Assembly: GCA_033964015.1 (NCBI GenBank) | Contig: CM066925.1 | Span: forward strand, 1,935,199 to 1,999,198 | Origin: Scolanthus callimorphus | Taxonomy: Eukaryota > Cnidaria > Anthozoa > Actiniaria > Edwardsiidae | Direction: 5' to 3' | Length of the DNA stretch: 64,000 nucleotides | In this document: positions 30,323 to 41,753 of the stretch, piece by piece | Layout: each line of letters begins with the position of its first letter | Numbering within the stretch: the stretch's first letter is position 1 | The notes under the pieces: model-generated | What the model was told of the DNA's origin: nothing | Seen by the model: the letters and a program-made list of their open reading frames with translations, nothing else | Databases searched by the model: none | Program-made: the position numbers and the translations under genes

Positions 30323-30614
30323 AATGTTCTGAAATTCTACTTCAATAAAATAATAATAAAATCTTAAATATCCACACCACCCCAACGGGAGGGTTTTGAA
30401 AAGCGACCCCGACCCCCACCCCTCTGAAAAATAAACCATTTGGGAAATTCTGGATGCATGGGGGGGTCAAAAACTAGTGCCGCCCGTGGGGAGGGTACGG
30501 CCTTTATTTTCTGGAATTGCCCAATGTTCTGACATTCTATTTCAATAAAATAATAATAAAATCTTAAATATCCACACCACCCCAACGGGAAGGTTTTGAA
30601 AAGTGACCCCCCAC
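30215..30614. repeat. 200-bp tandem duplication spanning the right end of the MITE
   Basis: GTCAAAAACTAGTGCC at 30266 and 30466, and ATCTTAAATATCCACACCAC at 30361 and 30561, both differ by exactly 200. The duplication therefore copied the right MITE end plus its flank. The frames read on the minus strand here are by-products. Confidence 0.85.
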
Positions 30615-30837
30615 CCCCCAGGAATTTCCGAAGAAAATACAGTATTTCTATGGAAAAGATCAGGTAAATTGACACCCCACCCCTCCGGAATTTCCAATCC
30701 CTTCCGTAGGGGGGCATGGATAATTCCTGGAAACACACATTGAGAGAAAGGGACGAGTCTAGGGACGAGGCTAGAGTCCATTTACTCAAGTGGATTCAAA
30801 CATGAGGGGACTAAATGCATTAAAGACAGGCTCATAA

Positions 30838-30944
30838 CAGATCACTATTTTGGCAGTAGTTTTGAACACATAACTCAATTTTTACTTTAATGTTTGATCC
30901 TTGTTATTAAAAATCCTGATTCAGACCTAACATATTAATCCCCA
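30838..30944 (+). repeat. Short dispersed repeat, second copy
   Basis: Matches 26727-26846 but continues into different sequence after ATTAATCCCCA, where the other copy carries the LINE fragment. Confidence 0.7.
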
Positions 30945-31165
30945 CTCCTGCCCATTTGATCCCTGCAGGAGCCCACTTCTTAGAGCCCTAATCCCAGCCA
31001 CATAGGCCAAACCAGATGTAATCAAGCTAGAAGCCAGAAGCTTGATTACAGAGATATTAAGAAAGAAATCTTAGAAAAACTGATGGCTGCTACTTTCAAA
31101 AGCAATGTACAATTCCAAAAATATCCTAGCCAGTGCACCAAAACAATCAAATATCCAAAAAACCC

Positions 31166-31333
31166 CAGGGGCGTAGCCAGGGGGGCCCCCTTTCTCGGAA
31201 ATTTTCCCATACATTTACTGTATTTGCTGGAGGAAATTTGAGCATTTTCGTCCCATGTTTTCACTATCCGCCCCCCCCCCCCCCCCCCCCCCACCCCCCC
31301 CCCCTACTTCAGAAATTCCTGGCTACGCCGCTG
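31166..31333. mobile_element. MITE with CAGGGGCGTAGCCAGG ends (hAT-like)
   Basis: CAGGGGCGTAGCCAGG at 31166 and CCTGGCTACGCCGCTG at 31318-31333 are imperfect inverted ends of the CAG...CTG type widespread in hAT MITEs. The interior carries a ~40-base C run. No clean 8-bp target duplication is visible. Confidence 0.6.
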
Positions 31334-31521
31334 AACCGAACCCCACTGGAGAGCCGGCTCGTGTGCTAAAATATCCATACCACCACCACAGAGGGAGTGC
31401 ACGTAAAGACCCCTCTAGAATTTTCAAAGCAAAAATGCAGTATTTGTATGGAAAATACCATCTTAACCCTCTGTAAAATCAGCTAAATTGAATTGAATTG
31501 CACAATTAATTATTACAAATG

Positions 31522-32473
31522 CTAAAGCTTACTTTTTAATAGTGAGTAATCAATAAATTCATCAACTAACTTGGTATATTCTTTGTGATTTTCTCTAAAA
31601 TGATTAACATGACCAGATTCCTGCCAACAGTTCATGGTAACGTCAACACCATTTCTCTTCCTGGCCATAATATAGTCATCTATATCAGCACAGGATGCAA
31701 GCTCATCAGCCTTAGAGTACAACACAAGCTCTGGACACTTAAGGGGAGAGCTTTTTAAAACTTCTATAAACCTCTTAATATGAGGTTGTTGAAAAACAAT
31801 TAAATACCCAATTAAAAACCCAGCTATCATGAACAACCATTTAAGAAAGAATTTAAAAAGTGGATTTTTGTAGGCATCTGATAACTGTGCCAGAGCATTT
31901 GCCGCAGTGATAGGGCGCTTGTATATGGGACAACTATCAAAAATAACCCCTGTAACTTTGCACATACTAATATTCAGAACCTGGTATAGTTAGGGCTTCC
32001 AAAATATGGAAATACATTACACAGCCCCCATGACTAAAGGCATAGAAGAAAAGTGGCCTCTTCTGTTTTTTTAATATTTTCTGCAACACATCCAAAATTT
32101 TATAGCTAATTTTTTTAACCTTAGTTCCACTTCTAATGTATGCATTTAAGTGTGTAGATGTGACAGCAATTGTGGTGAAATTCCTCATCTCAAATATCTC
32201 CCTAGCATATTTTGCTAAGTGTCTGTCTTTAGATCCTGCCCACCCCATTAGCACGACCACAGGTTTCCCATCACGTGATTCAGACGATTCCACTACCGTC
32301 AAGCCAAAGTTCTTGTCTGTAAGAGGATGAGTCTGGGACATCTTACTGTCAGTAGTTTTGGATGGCGGTCTGTCAAAGGTGCCTTTATCGTGACAAGGGA
32401 TTCCTCTCTTGATGTTCACTTGGAATAAAACAAATTGAGCATTTTCAGTTACAAAAGCAAACTTTCGTGACAT
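31522..32473 (-). CDS. TMEM53: TMEM53-like protein (DUF829 alpha/beta hydrolase fold), one frameshift
   Basis: Two minus-strand frames abut: 32473-31967 and 31965-31522. The first has VVVLMGWAGSKDRHLAKYA and FYAFSHGGCVMY, the oxyanion/nucleophile-elbow region of the DUF829 family. The second has GVIFDSCP, a hydrophobic helix (FLKWLFMIAGFLIGYLIVF), LVLYSKADELASCADIDDY (acidic residue) and WQESGHVNHFRENHKEY (His). All family landmarks are present in order. The break is at TATTAGT near 31966: one extra base gives a TAG. The likely start is the ATG at 32341 (MSQTH), with the upstream ATG at 32473 also in frame. TMEM53 is a nuclear-envelope/ER membrane protein in vertebrates; its enzymatic role is not established. 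The whole span is intronless, so a retrocopy or an assembly error should be considered. Confidence 0.85.
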
Positions 32474-32492
32474 GCCTTCAGGGATATACAGA

Positions 32493-32689
32493 TTTAGTAT
32501 AAACCAACTAATGGTCTATTACAAATCCTGCATTCTGATTGGCTGAGCTACTAATGGTCTATTAGTGATAGACCGTGCCTGGCAAAACCACCACCTTTCT
32601 TTGCAAGAAAAATTGATTTTTTCAACATAAAATAATAGTAATAATGGCATTCATTGCCAAAACCGCCCAACTAGTTGGTTTATACTAAA
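32493..32689. mobile_element. MITE, TTTAGTATAAACCAACTA ends
   Basis: Perfect 18-bp inverted ends at 32493-32510 and 32672-32689, 197 bp in all, about 20 bp upstream of the TMEM53-like frame. The palindromic ends make the target duplication ambiguous. Confidence 0.75.
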
Positions 32690-32690
32690 A

Positions 32691-32793
32691 CAATTAGACC
32701 TCTCCTCCTCTTGTGCTATGATATCAATAGACCATTCGGCCTTCGGCCTCATGGTCTATTCATCATAGCACATTCGGCCTTGAGGTCTAATTG
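32691..32793. repeat. ~100-bp near-palindrome
   Basis: CAATTAGACCTC pairs with GAGGTCTAATTG, and inside GTGCTATGAT/ATAGACCAT pairs with ATGGTCTAT/ATCATAGCAC around a TTCGGCCTTCGGCC centre. It directly abuts the preceding MITE, so both may be one compound element. Confidence 0.75.
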
Positions 32794-33714
32794 ACCGATC
32801 CCTATTTTGACGATAGCTCCGCCCACTCATAGCAAACAATAGGAAGTTTTCCTACGGAATTCAAAATGTCCGAGCAACAAACTTGAATATCAAAGATTTT
32901 TTCAATAATTATTCAGCTTTTCGAGATAAAAATATAAAATCCAAATTTCATGCAACAACTTCTAACACCTCCCTGCAATCGGTGTCTTTTCCGCGCTCTA
33001 TGCCAAATATAAAATTTGGCTTGTCCGACGTAGCAACAGTAACTAGGGGTATAACAATGAATGCGGGATCGGTGAATGTTAAATATGTTCTACTAACTCA
33101 ACCAATAAGTACTAATAGACCTCCCCTATTTCATAAAAATAATAACAAATTTAGCGACGTTTGCAAGTTCCTTGAGAAATTGCTCCATTTTCTTTCACTT
33201 CACTTTTACATGAACCGATAAATTTCATAAAGATTAAAAAACATTAAGAAATAACCCAAAATCGTGTAAAATCACGGTTATTGGAAATGAGAAATTTGCA
33301 TTCGAAGCTCTTAAGCTATCCCATCAATATACAACTGAAATTGTTTGCTTCTTTTCGCTCGGTTAATTTGCGATTATGTGATTGATGCCGAGAATAGGAG
33401 CGACTGCAGATTACCCTCTCGTGTATAGCTGTACCTATTAGAGCATCATATCCTAGAGCTTCGCTATTATTAATTCTGGCAGCAAATGAACAATGAAGAC
33501 ATATAGCAAATGAATCGGCATATAAACAAAGCACATCTGGAGACACACGTCTGAACGCGGGTCTCATATTATCTTACCATTAGTTATTCTTCTCCTGAAG
33601 AATTTGAAAGAATCGCCCCCGTCAAGCTGTGAAATGCAGGCCACCGAAAGCCGGGTCATACATTTAGGAATTTCGAATGCTTCGGTACGGCATCAAAAGT
33701 AAGCCACGTTTGTT
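32794..33714. other. Non-coding stretch upstream of the G tract
   Basis: Contains a 112-codon frame (32883-33221) without a recognisable family, and a short repeat fragment. I do not call a gene. Confidence 0.4.
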
Positions 33715-33736
33715 TAGGGGGCGACCATTTGACTGT

Positions 33737-33774
<38 letters not shown>

Positions 33775-33776
33775 CG
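33712..33776. repeat. Single MITE end (GCGACCATTTGACT) with a 38-base poly(G)
   Basis: TTAGGGGGCGACCATTTGACT matches the left end of the complete element at 34114 and runs into G residues at 33737-33774. No right end is seen. Confidence 0.7.
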
Positions 33777-34110
33777 TGTTGGTATTTGTGCACGGACCGA
33801 ACAGACAGACAGACATCTCTTTTTATTTGGCACGTGAGTGTACAATTGATGGACAGGTCAAAATAAAGCATTTGAAAAGGGAGTTAAGTTGCGAAGGGCC
33901 GAAACATCCTACACAGAAGGATAATAACTAAAACCCGTCTTTCTTATTGGAACTGACATTCTCACTGCATAAGACAGATTTGGAAAAATAGATAGATACA
34001 TAGATTCTTTATTTATCCACTGTTAAAATTTACATTCTAAATTTAACATTCTAAAACTCATACATAATTAATGAGCCAAACACAAACTTTGCTTGTTTTC
34101 TATACATTAC
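33777..34110. other. Non-coding stretch
   Basis: No gene or repeat recognised between the G run and the next MITE; one short GATAGATACATAGATTC tract at ~33990. Confidence 0.4.
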
Positions 34111-34113
34111 TTA

Positions 34114-34366
34114 GGGGCCGACCATTTGACTTCTGAGGGGGAGGGGGGGTGGATGATTTTGAAAAAAAATATCCTGTACGGCCGAAGGGCAAAAAAAAAT
34201 TCCTGCACAGCATATTGGTCATAATCCTCAACTAATTTACGAAATAAATATCCTACAATATCTTAGAGACGTAAAAAAAAAATCTTGCCAAAAAAAAATC
34301 ATCATCCACCCCCCCCCCCCCCCCCCCCCACCCCCCCCCCCCCCTCAAAAGTCAAATGGTCGGCCC
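34114..34366. mobile_element. MITE, GGGGCCGACCATTTGACT ends, TTA duplication
   Basis: Inverted ends (GGGGCCGACCATTTGACTT and AAGTCAAATGGTCGGCCC-like) are flanked by TTA at 34111-34113 and 34367-34369, a 3-bp PIF/Harbinger-like signature. G and C runs sit just inside the ends. Confidence 0.82.
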
Positions 34367-34369
34367 TTA

Positions 34370-36443
34370 GGCCGACGGCGAAGTGCTGCAATTCAACATG
34401 CACAATGAATAAATATCTGCGGTACGCAGTTTAGCAGATATTTGCTTTCTGCACGCTCACATTGTAGAAATGCAATGCATTTCCATGCTTTGTCTTTTAT
34501 CTTTTTGCATAATTAGCATAATCTTTAGTATATATAACTGAATTGCACAATTATTCAGTTCTTCGGTCCTCAACGACGCGCTTTAGTTGCACCACACTTC
34601 CCTGGTTGCACCCTCAAGAAATTCTAGTTTGATCTGTCTAATTCTAGAAGAAGTATTATGCCTGATTCGACTTCTCTCGCGATTCAAGAGTCTACTACTA
34701 CAACTTCTATACAGTTTGCCGTCCAAAAAGCTAACAAGAGAATCGGTAGAGGAGCTTTTAAGCAACTACATACCGACCCAAGAATCGTACTTCTAACTGT
34801 TCTAATTGTTCGTTTGCGGGAGATCAGCAGCCTCAACTTGACCACCAAGATGAGATTCAAGTTCTTGGAAAACTGGAAGACAAGTTAGAAGCCAAATCCT
34901 ACGACATCGTTCGGCGGGGCACCTTATCGCCATATAAGAACGCGTTTTTCGCTTGTGCTGCTTAAGTTAAGTACATGTATTAAGTTATTGCTTGCTTATC
35001 ATTGACTCCGTGCTGCTTTGCTTGGGATTATGACCTTTTCCGGGTAAACGGGCGCAGATCATAGAGCTACGATATAACGCGCGCTCTGATTGGTCCATTT
35101 GCGCCGATAAAGTCATAGAAAGTTGTGCTTTAATGCTTAACTAGCGGGATTAAAGCATAAAACGTTGGTGGGTTGTCGCATGTTTATTTTATCTTTGCGA
35201 AACCCGCACAGAAAATTGTCATAAACCACCAAAAAAAAGAAAACACCGCTGGGAAAAGCAGGGGCTTGAGACTACAACAAAGTTCAGACAAATTTACATT
35301 GATCAATCGGAGTCGTCCAAAAACTTGAAGTGAAAAAAACTACGATTTTTCAAATCAGTGCAAACTTCGTGAAAGCAGGCCCGAATTTCGCAGTAAGCTG
35401 ATGCGTGGGGCCATTATGTTGATACTTACATTTGTATTCTTTCGAAATCGCAAAGAAATATTTAATTCTAATAAAAAACATGAACTTCCTTAAACATACA
35501 CAAATAGAATGAGCTATAAAAACTTTCAATTTATAACCTTCAAGTACCAAACTCTGCCATGTTAATTCATAACACTGTTTTAACATGATTTATAACTCCT
35601 AAAATCGGGCTTGTTGAATTTAGTCAAACTTCGGTTACACGTAGGCAATCAGTCAATCTCGAGGTACCGTAGAGCATTTATCGAAAAAATATCGGTACAG
35701 ACTGAAACTGGGGTGAGAGTAAAAATAGGCGTGGCCCGATTGTCACGTGATACTAACTCCGATCTCCCCAACTTTTGTATTTCAGTCTATTTGTAGGATG
35801 TGTGTTTTATTGGCTGCGCTATATAAATCAAACTGTATGTGAGAGGTTCAAAATTGGTTGGCATGGGTGCAAAATCACTGGGTCGATCCACCTTAAAACT
35901 ACACTTAGCATATATTACAGTTTGATTTCTCTCTAAATGTCCTGACTGATACGTGCTCTTTTTGTAAAGGCCAACATCTATAGCGATTTATTGAGTGTAC
36001 CGTCCCCACCGTCCCCGTACCGTCTCATCCAAAATGCACGGAATTCGACGAGGCCAGCCGTGTGAATTCTGACTTGATTTTTCCGAGAACAATGTCTCTT
36101 TCCATCTATAATTAGCGACTTCTAGAATGTGAAGAAATTAAAAGCGCAGTTATTTTATTGCTTGTGTAGATCCGAAGAGTAGCGCGCTAATTTCCCAAGT
36201 CGTAGTCAAGTAGGAACCTAAAAAGCAAGCCAAAGATACGGATTATTAACAGTCTACATGCTCCCTGAGCATGTTGACTGTTGTGCACCGTGTAAGGATT
36301 AACTTCACTCAAGAATCTAAGAAATAGCTAAATGTGCTTTTGGTCTGTAATTGTGGGTGGAATCAGCGAGTGAAAGAACACAGTTTCACTAATTACCGAG
36401 CAAACATGCAAAGTTGCTACTCACTTACGAGACTGACACCAGC
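34370..36443. other. Non-coding stretch, no gene recognised
   Basis: Short frames at 34583-34888 overlap one another and have no family. A segment near 35080-35130 (GCGCGCTCTGATTGGTCC, GATAAAGTCATAGAAAG) resembles 49590-49610 and 49760-49780, so is a dispersed repeat piece. Confidence 0.45.
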
Positions 36444-38772
36444 ATGTTGTGGCTTGCTCGGGTTTTTCGATGTGGATATCTGATATACAACGAAGGCTAC
36501 TGCTCCGAAACCCCGTCTTATGGTAAGTTCTAGTTCTATAGTTTGTTCATAACATACAAGAATGTAAATCGGTTGTTCTCTTTCAGTGATCCAGCTCGAA
36601 AATATTACGATATTATGTGTAAAAACCTCATTTTAGACTAAGTTGACAGTGAATTTCCCGTAATCGTAGAAAGAGTATCACAGTTCGGACATTTGGACTA
36701 GTTTTATCGTCCTTTCCTTGTTTATCTTTGTGGGTTTTATTAACCCCAAAATCGGAGAACGTTTTCCGATTATTTCTTGAAAGTATGACCACACTTTTAC
36801 TCAGTTTAGTCTCTGGTAAAATTTTTATTGAATTTCCCACTCGACAAACGTGTTGAAAGTTCAATACGCGTATCGAACTCATTACTAAGTATTTCTTTTT
36901 ATTTCAAAGTGATCGGTGGCATATTTTCGAGAATATTGCCTGCTAAATTATGCCTAAAATTTCTTTGCTAATGAATATTTTTATTATATTATTGTGGAAC
37001 ATCTAGGAAGAGTATCACACAAGTATTCCTGACTGGAAGCAGCGAGGTGGTACTCACTCGCCAATTTTTGCCGCTAAAATCAATTTTTAAAGCATCGGTT
37101 TGCAGTAAGCTCATTCTCTAAGCACAAGTCTATGCACCTAATACTCATCTTTCCCTGGAAAAATAATTTTTGTGAAAAAGAGATTTTTAGGATCGAAAAA
37201 TCATTATAAATATCTCTGCTTTTATGCAAATTTGCATGTAAATGGTGTAAAAATATTTTACTTATTTCTTCATGGATAAAACATACAACGCAAAATTTGC
37301 CATAAATCGAAGTTCCAATCCTAAATGAAATAACTTATATGGTATTTTCTTCAATATATGCATCTTCTTCGATATTATTAGTGAAAACGTCTTTGCCATT
37401 TTCGTGTCCCAAAAATTTGATAATTTTAACGTATTTCAGGTTTTTTAGATTTATTGTCAAAATAAGCAACGCCGCAATGAAACAAACTGAGCCAACTGTG
37501 GTCTATAGATTTTTATGTCGAAATGTGGCATTCTGACTGAGATCGGAAATAAGTTATGGAAATATAAAATTTCGAAGTTTACTGAAAGCATTGTCCCCCA
37601 CCAAAATTTAAAGCATAATAATACGACCGGGGTTTGCATTTCCTCTAATATATAGATAACCATAAGCCTTATTGCACTAAGAAACTACAGATGTGTGGTC
37701 TAGTAAAATTGCAGTCATTTGGTCTATTGCCCGGACTTATAGCCTATTTGAGAGAGTTTAGCAATGGCGTGAAGTTTACTGAAAGTTTTGTCCCCCACTT
37801 CATAAAATTTACATATCTAAACAAACGACAGCAAATGTGATTGCTACCGAAGTTTGTTTCTAATTTCTTCGTTTACATTAAAAAAAATCAAGGTTTTTTG
37901 CTCAAACTATTTAAACCTATACATCTGAGATTCCATTCGCACCGACGAGGTAGATTTCGGCTATAACACACGAGATTTAAAACTCACTATGTTATTTTTG
38001 TAATTTATATGTAAGTTTTATCATTGCAAATTCGTTACGCCATTAATTGACTTTCACAGTTTTTAGTGAGATCACCCATTTTAAAGTAGTTTTTGATATT
38101 ATATATTATTATAAATTTTAATCTAGTTTTCATTTTACATGTACATAATTTTGTAAATAGCCATAATTCAGCCTTCGGCTGCCAAGGTTTTATTAAAGTC
38201 TATCTATCTTTTTTATTTTTTTATTTATGCAATTCGGAAAAAATTCATTACAGTTTAGAAAAAGTTCTTCATTTTTTTCTGTTTTTCAGATAATTTTAGC
38301 GCGCGATTAGTTTCACATTTATCGCAAATCAACGGGAATTTATTCAAGAGAATGGGTACCTTAGTAGATTTGAAGCGTTGTCTGTATTTTGCAAAAAAAT
38401 AGGTATTTGAACCACTGCCATTGCGTGTTATTAATAAAAAAAACTAAGAACATTTGCACTCTAAGGTGGCTTTAGCAGTTTTTAGTTGACTCTTCGGTCT
38501 GGTATGGCCTGTATCTCACGTGCTATACATACACAGAAAGGCAAGCCACTTTACAAGAAACATGCAATTGATCGTTATATGTGTTGCATGTTTTGTTTAA
38601 ATTGATTTCACTTCTCTGAGTTACTCTGCATTAAAAAAGGAAATATGTTTAGAAGCATAATAAAAGATATAATGGAGAGTTAAGTAATTCAGAAGTAACT
38701 TGCTGTGCATTGTTTGTTGCAGGTTCAGAAGGTGTGGGTGTTCATTTATATACCCAATTCACAAAGAGATAA
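36444..38772 (+). CDS. Weak candidate: two-exon small gene (42 codons)
   Basis: An ATG at 36444 opens 26 codons plus one base, ending exactly at TATG|GTAAGT (36522/36523), a near-consensus donor. The acceptor TTTGTTGCAG at 38713-38722 restores the frame for 16 codons to a TAA at 38770-38772, and AATAAA lies at 38799-38804, 27 bases later. The predicted product starts MLWLARVFRCGYLIYNEG. Each piece is common by chance; the coincidence of donor, phase, acceptor and polyadenylation signal makes it worth listing. No family is recognised and the ATG could instead belong to a longer gene. Confidence 0.2.
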
Positions 38773-38804
38773 TGCCATTCTTGGCTGGATGACCACAAAA
38801 TAAA

Positions 38805-40125
38805 TTGCACCCTGCATCCAAATGAAACCAAAGACCACTTCCTAGCACAAGTGCTGGTGGTTCAGAGGTGCAACATGTTAGATAAGCACTACAGCATTTC
38901 ATAATTTTTTTTTGAGAAGTACAACTATATACCCAAGAGAGAACTATACCTAAAGAGTCCCCTTTCTGGGGAGTAGAGACTACTCAAGAGTTTTCAGTAC
39001 AGATAGTTTAGTGCTCAGTAGAACATCACAGTGCTGTATCAAAATCCCCTTTTATTTGCCACCACAAAATCCAATTTTCAAGGTGGAAGTTTTGTCAAAT
39101 GCCCAATTTTCTCTAAATTGGATTGCAGTTTACAGAACTTGTCAGAATACTCTGCTAGTAATAAATAGCATAATAAATTGTTGACAATATGGTATTCCAA
39201 TATTTTCTTGGGCATAATCCATCATTGAATCCCAGGGAAGGGTGAAGATGGAGCTTGTATCTCCAGGGTGGGTACCCTTCACAGCCTTCAGGCTAGGTAT
39301 TTAAAAATCGTTGACAAATTCCCAGCTTGGCTAGATACAAAATCCGGGTTTGTAAATCATTGTAGTCAAAGAAATTTAATTCCAGGATAGGTGATTCAAA
39401 TCCAGCACCTCGAGGTACCATCTGAAGGAATGGTACCTGATTGATTGGGGGGGGGATGGATGGTGAAGCTTGTCCAGAGACATTTTCTAAGGTTATAACA
39501 CAAACACACACCCTAATCAACATGTTTGTTTGGTCACCATGACATATTGTAGTTTTTTCATTACTACTAACAGGTCAGTCAAAGTACACTGAAGGATGCT
39601 GAATTTGCTGGTTGGAGTTTTCCAGCAAAATCTATGTGCAGAACAACGGGTGAACTTATATTTCTCAACCCAAAGCTATTATCTAACCCCACTGGAAGGC
39701 CCCGAAATATCAGGGTATTAAAACTGATAGGATAAAAAATGAAATCGTTACTATTGCTAAACATCGTCTTTTTTCCGGTTCTTGCAGTCTGAATTTCAGT
39801 CTGAATCAGTTTAAACAGTCGCAGATGAAGGTCCACAGATCCTCAAATCAAACAAGTTTATTTGCACTACATAGGCAGCTGAATAAACCTTTTATTTTAT
39901 CCTTCCCGCTTTCAGAATAAAAGAAGCAAAACAAACGAGAAATAGAAATAGCGCGCTATTTGATTACAAATTCGCGATACTCAACAGTGCTTTTCCCTGA
40001 GTTGAGTCTGCAATGTAAACATGGACGGCAGCGGTTGTTGCGCATGGCATGTGCAAAATACTCCTCTGCTGTAGCAGTATAAAGTCTCCGCGCGAGCGCC
40101 CAAGTTGTGGTACTAAAACACTTAC
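38805..40125. other. Non-coding stretch, nothing recognised
   Basis: Ordinary AT-rich sequence with a short G run at 39448-39454. Frames at 39293-39523 and 39579-39836 have no supporting features. Confidence 0.45.
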
Positions 40126-41753
40126 TAGTAGGGTGGCTTAGTGACTTTTTTGTGCAATTTCGCGTAAAGGCACCAAATTTGGCTTGAATGTTCCTTAGGT
40201 CATCCCGAACAAAACTGGAAGGGGTGCCAGACGATTCGCACTGTGTAGGGGTGGGGAGGGGCAGTTTTGTCACCAAAATGTAATCCTGTTTTTCTAACCC
40301 AAATATGACTGAATTCGTGTATTTGATAAATCTTCGTGTTCCCTGGTAAGTTTTGAACAATTCCAGAAAGGTGTCACATTTTGAAATTAAGGGGGGAGGG
40401 GAGGGGAATTTTGTCAAATTATCATAACAGATTCAATTTGACGCGTCAGTTTAAGCGGGCAACTGATCAAGTTCGGCACACATGTTCTATGGATCACCCT
40501 TAACAGATTCGGAAGGGGTGCCAAAAAAATCCGACACCAAGGGGGGAGGGGAGGGGAATTTTGTCAAATCATCATAACTGATTCAATTTGAGGTGTCAGT
40601 TTAAGCGGGCAACTGATCAAATTCGTCACACCTGTTCTATGGATCACCCTTACCAGATTCGGAAGGGGTGCCAAATAATCGGACACCAAGGTGGAGGGGA
40701 GGGGAATTTTGTCAAATTATCATAATGCATCAATTTGAGGCGTCAGTTTAAGTTGGCAACTGATCAAATTCGTCACACATGTTCTATGGATCACGCCTAA
40801 CAGATTCGGAAGGGGTGCTAAAACATTGGACACCAAGGGGGGAGGGGAGGGGAATTTTGTCAAGTTATCACAATGCATTCGATTAGATTTTGTAAATTTA
40901 AGTGTGCAACTGATCACATTTGGCATGCATGTTCCATGTATGACTCCTAAGAGATCTAGTAGGGATGCCAAAATATTGGACGCTCAGGTGGAGGGGAGGA
41001 GAATTTTGTCAAATTATCACAATGCATTCGATTTGACTTGTAAATTTAAGTGTGCAACTGATCACGTTTGGCATGCATGTTCCATGTATGACTCCTAACA
41101 GATTCAGAAGGAATACCAAAATATTGGACACTCAGGGGGAGGGGAGGGCAATTTTGGCAAATTATCATAATACATTAAATTTGACATCAATTTAAGTGTG
41201 CAATTAACCAAGCATAGCATGCATGTTCCCTTGATCACCCAGCTAACAGATCCAGAAGGGGTGCCGAAAATTCAGACCCAGAGGGGGAGGGGAGGGGAAT
41301 TTGTCAAATTATCATAATACGTCTAATTTGACATGTCAATTTAAAGTGTGCACTGACCAAATTTCACATACATAATCTTTGGATCACCCCATACAGATTC
41401 AGATAAGGTGCTAATATATTGGACACTCAGGGGGGAGGGGAGGGGAGGGTATTTTGGCAAATTAAACACATATCACTTAATTCTTTAGTTTTGGTGTGCA
41501 ACTAACCAAATTTTTGGGTCACCTTCCGAATCTATTACAGATGATCCATAGAACATGTGTGCCGAATTTGGTCAGTTGCCCACTTGAACTGGCACCTCAA
41601 ATTGAATATATTATAATAATTTTACAAAATTCCCCTCCCCTCTTCCCTTGGTGTCGGATTTTTTGGCACCCCTTCAGAATCTATTAGAGATGACCCATAG
41701 AACATGTGTGCTGAATTTGATCAGTTGACCACTTAAATTGACACCTCAATTAA

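Noticed and set aside
31166..31333. 8-bp target duplication for the hAT-like MITE
   Set aside because: The flanks do not match over 8 bp, so the superfamily call was kept tentative.
30230..31476. Several proline- or glycine-rich frames
   Set aside because: Products of G/C runs in MITEs and of the 200-bp duplication.
32883..33221. 112-codon frame upstream of the TMEM53-like gene
   Set aside because: No recognisable domain, AT-rich composition and no splice or promoter support.
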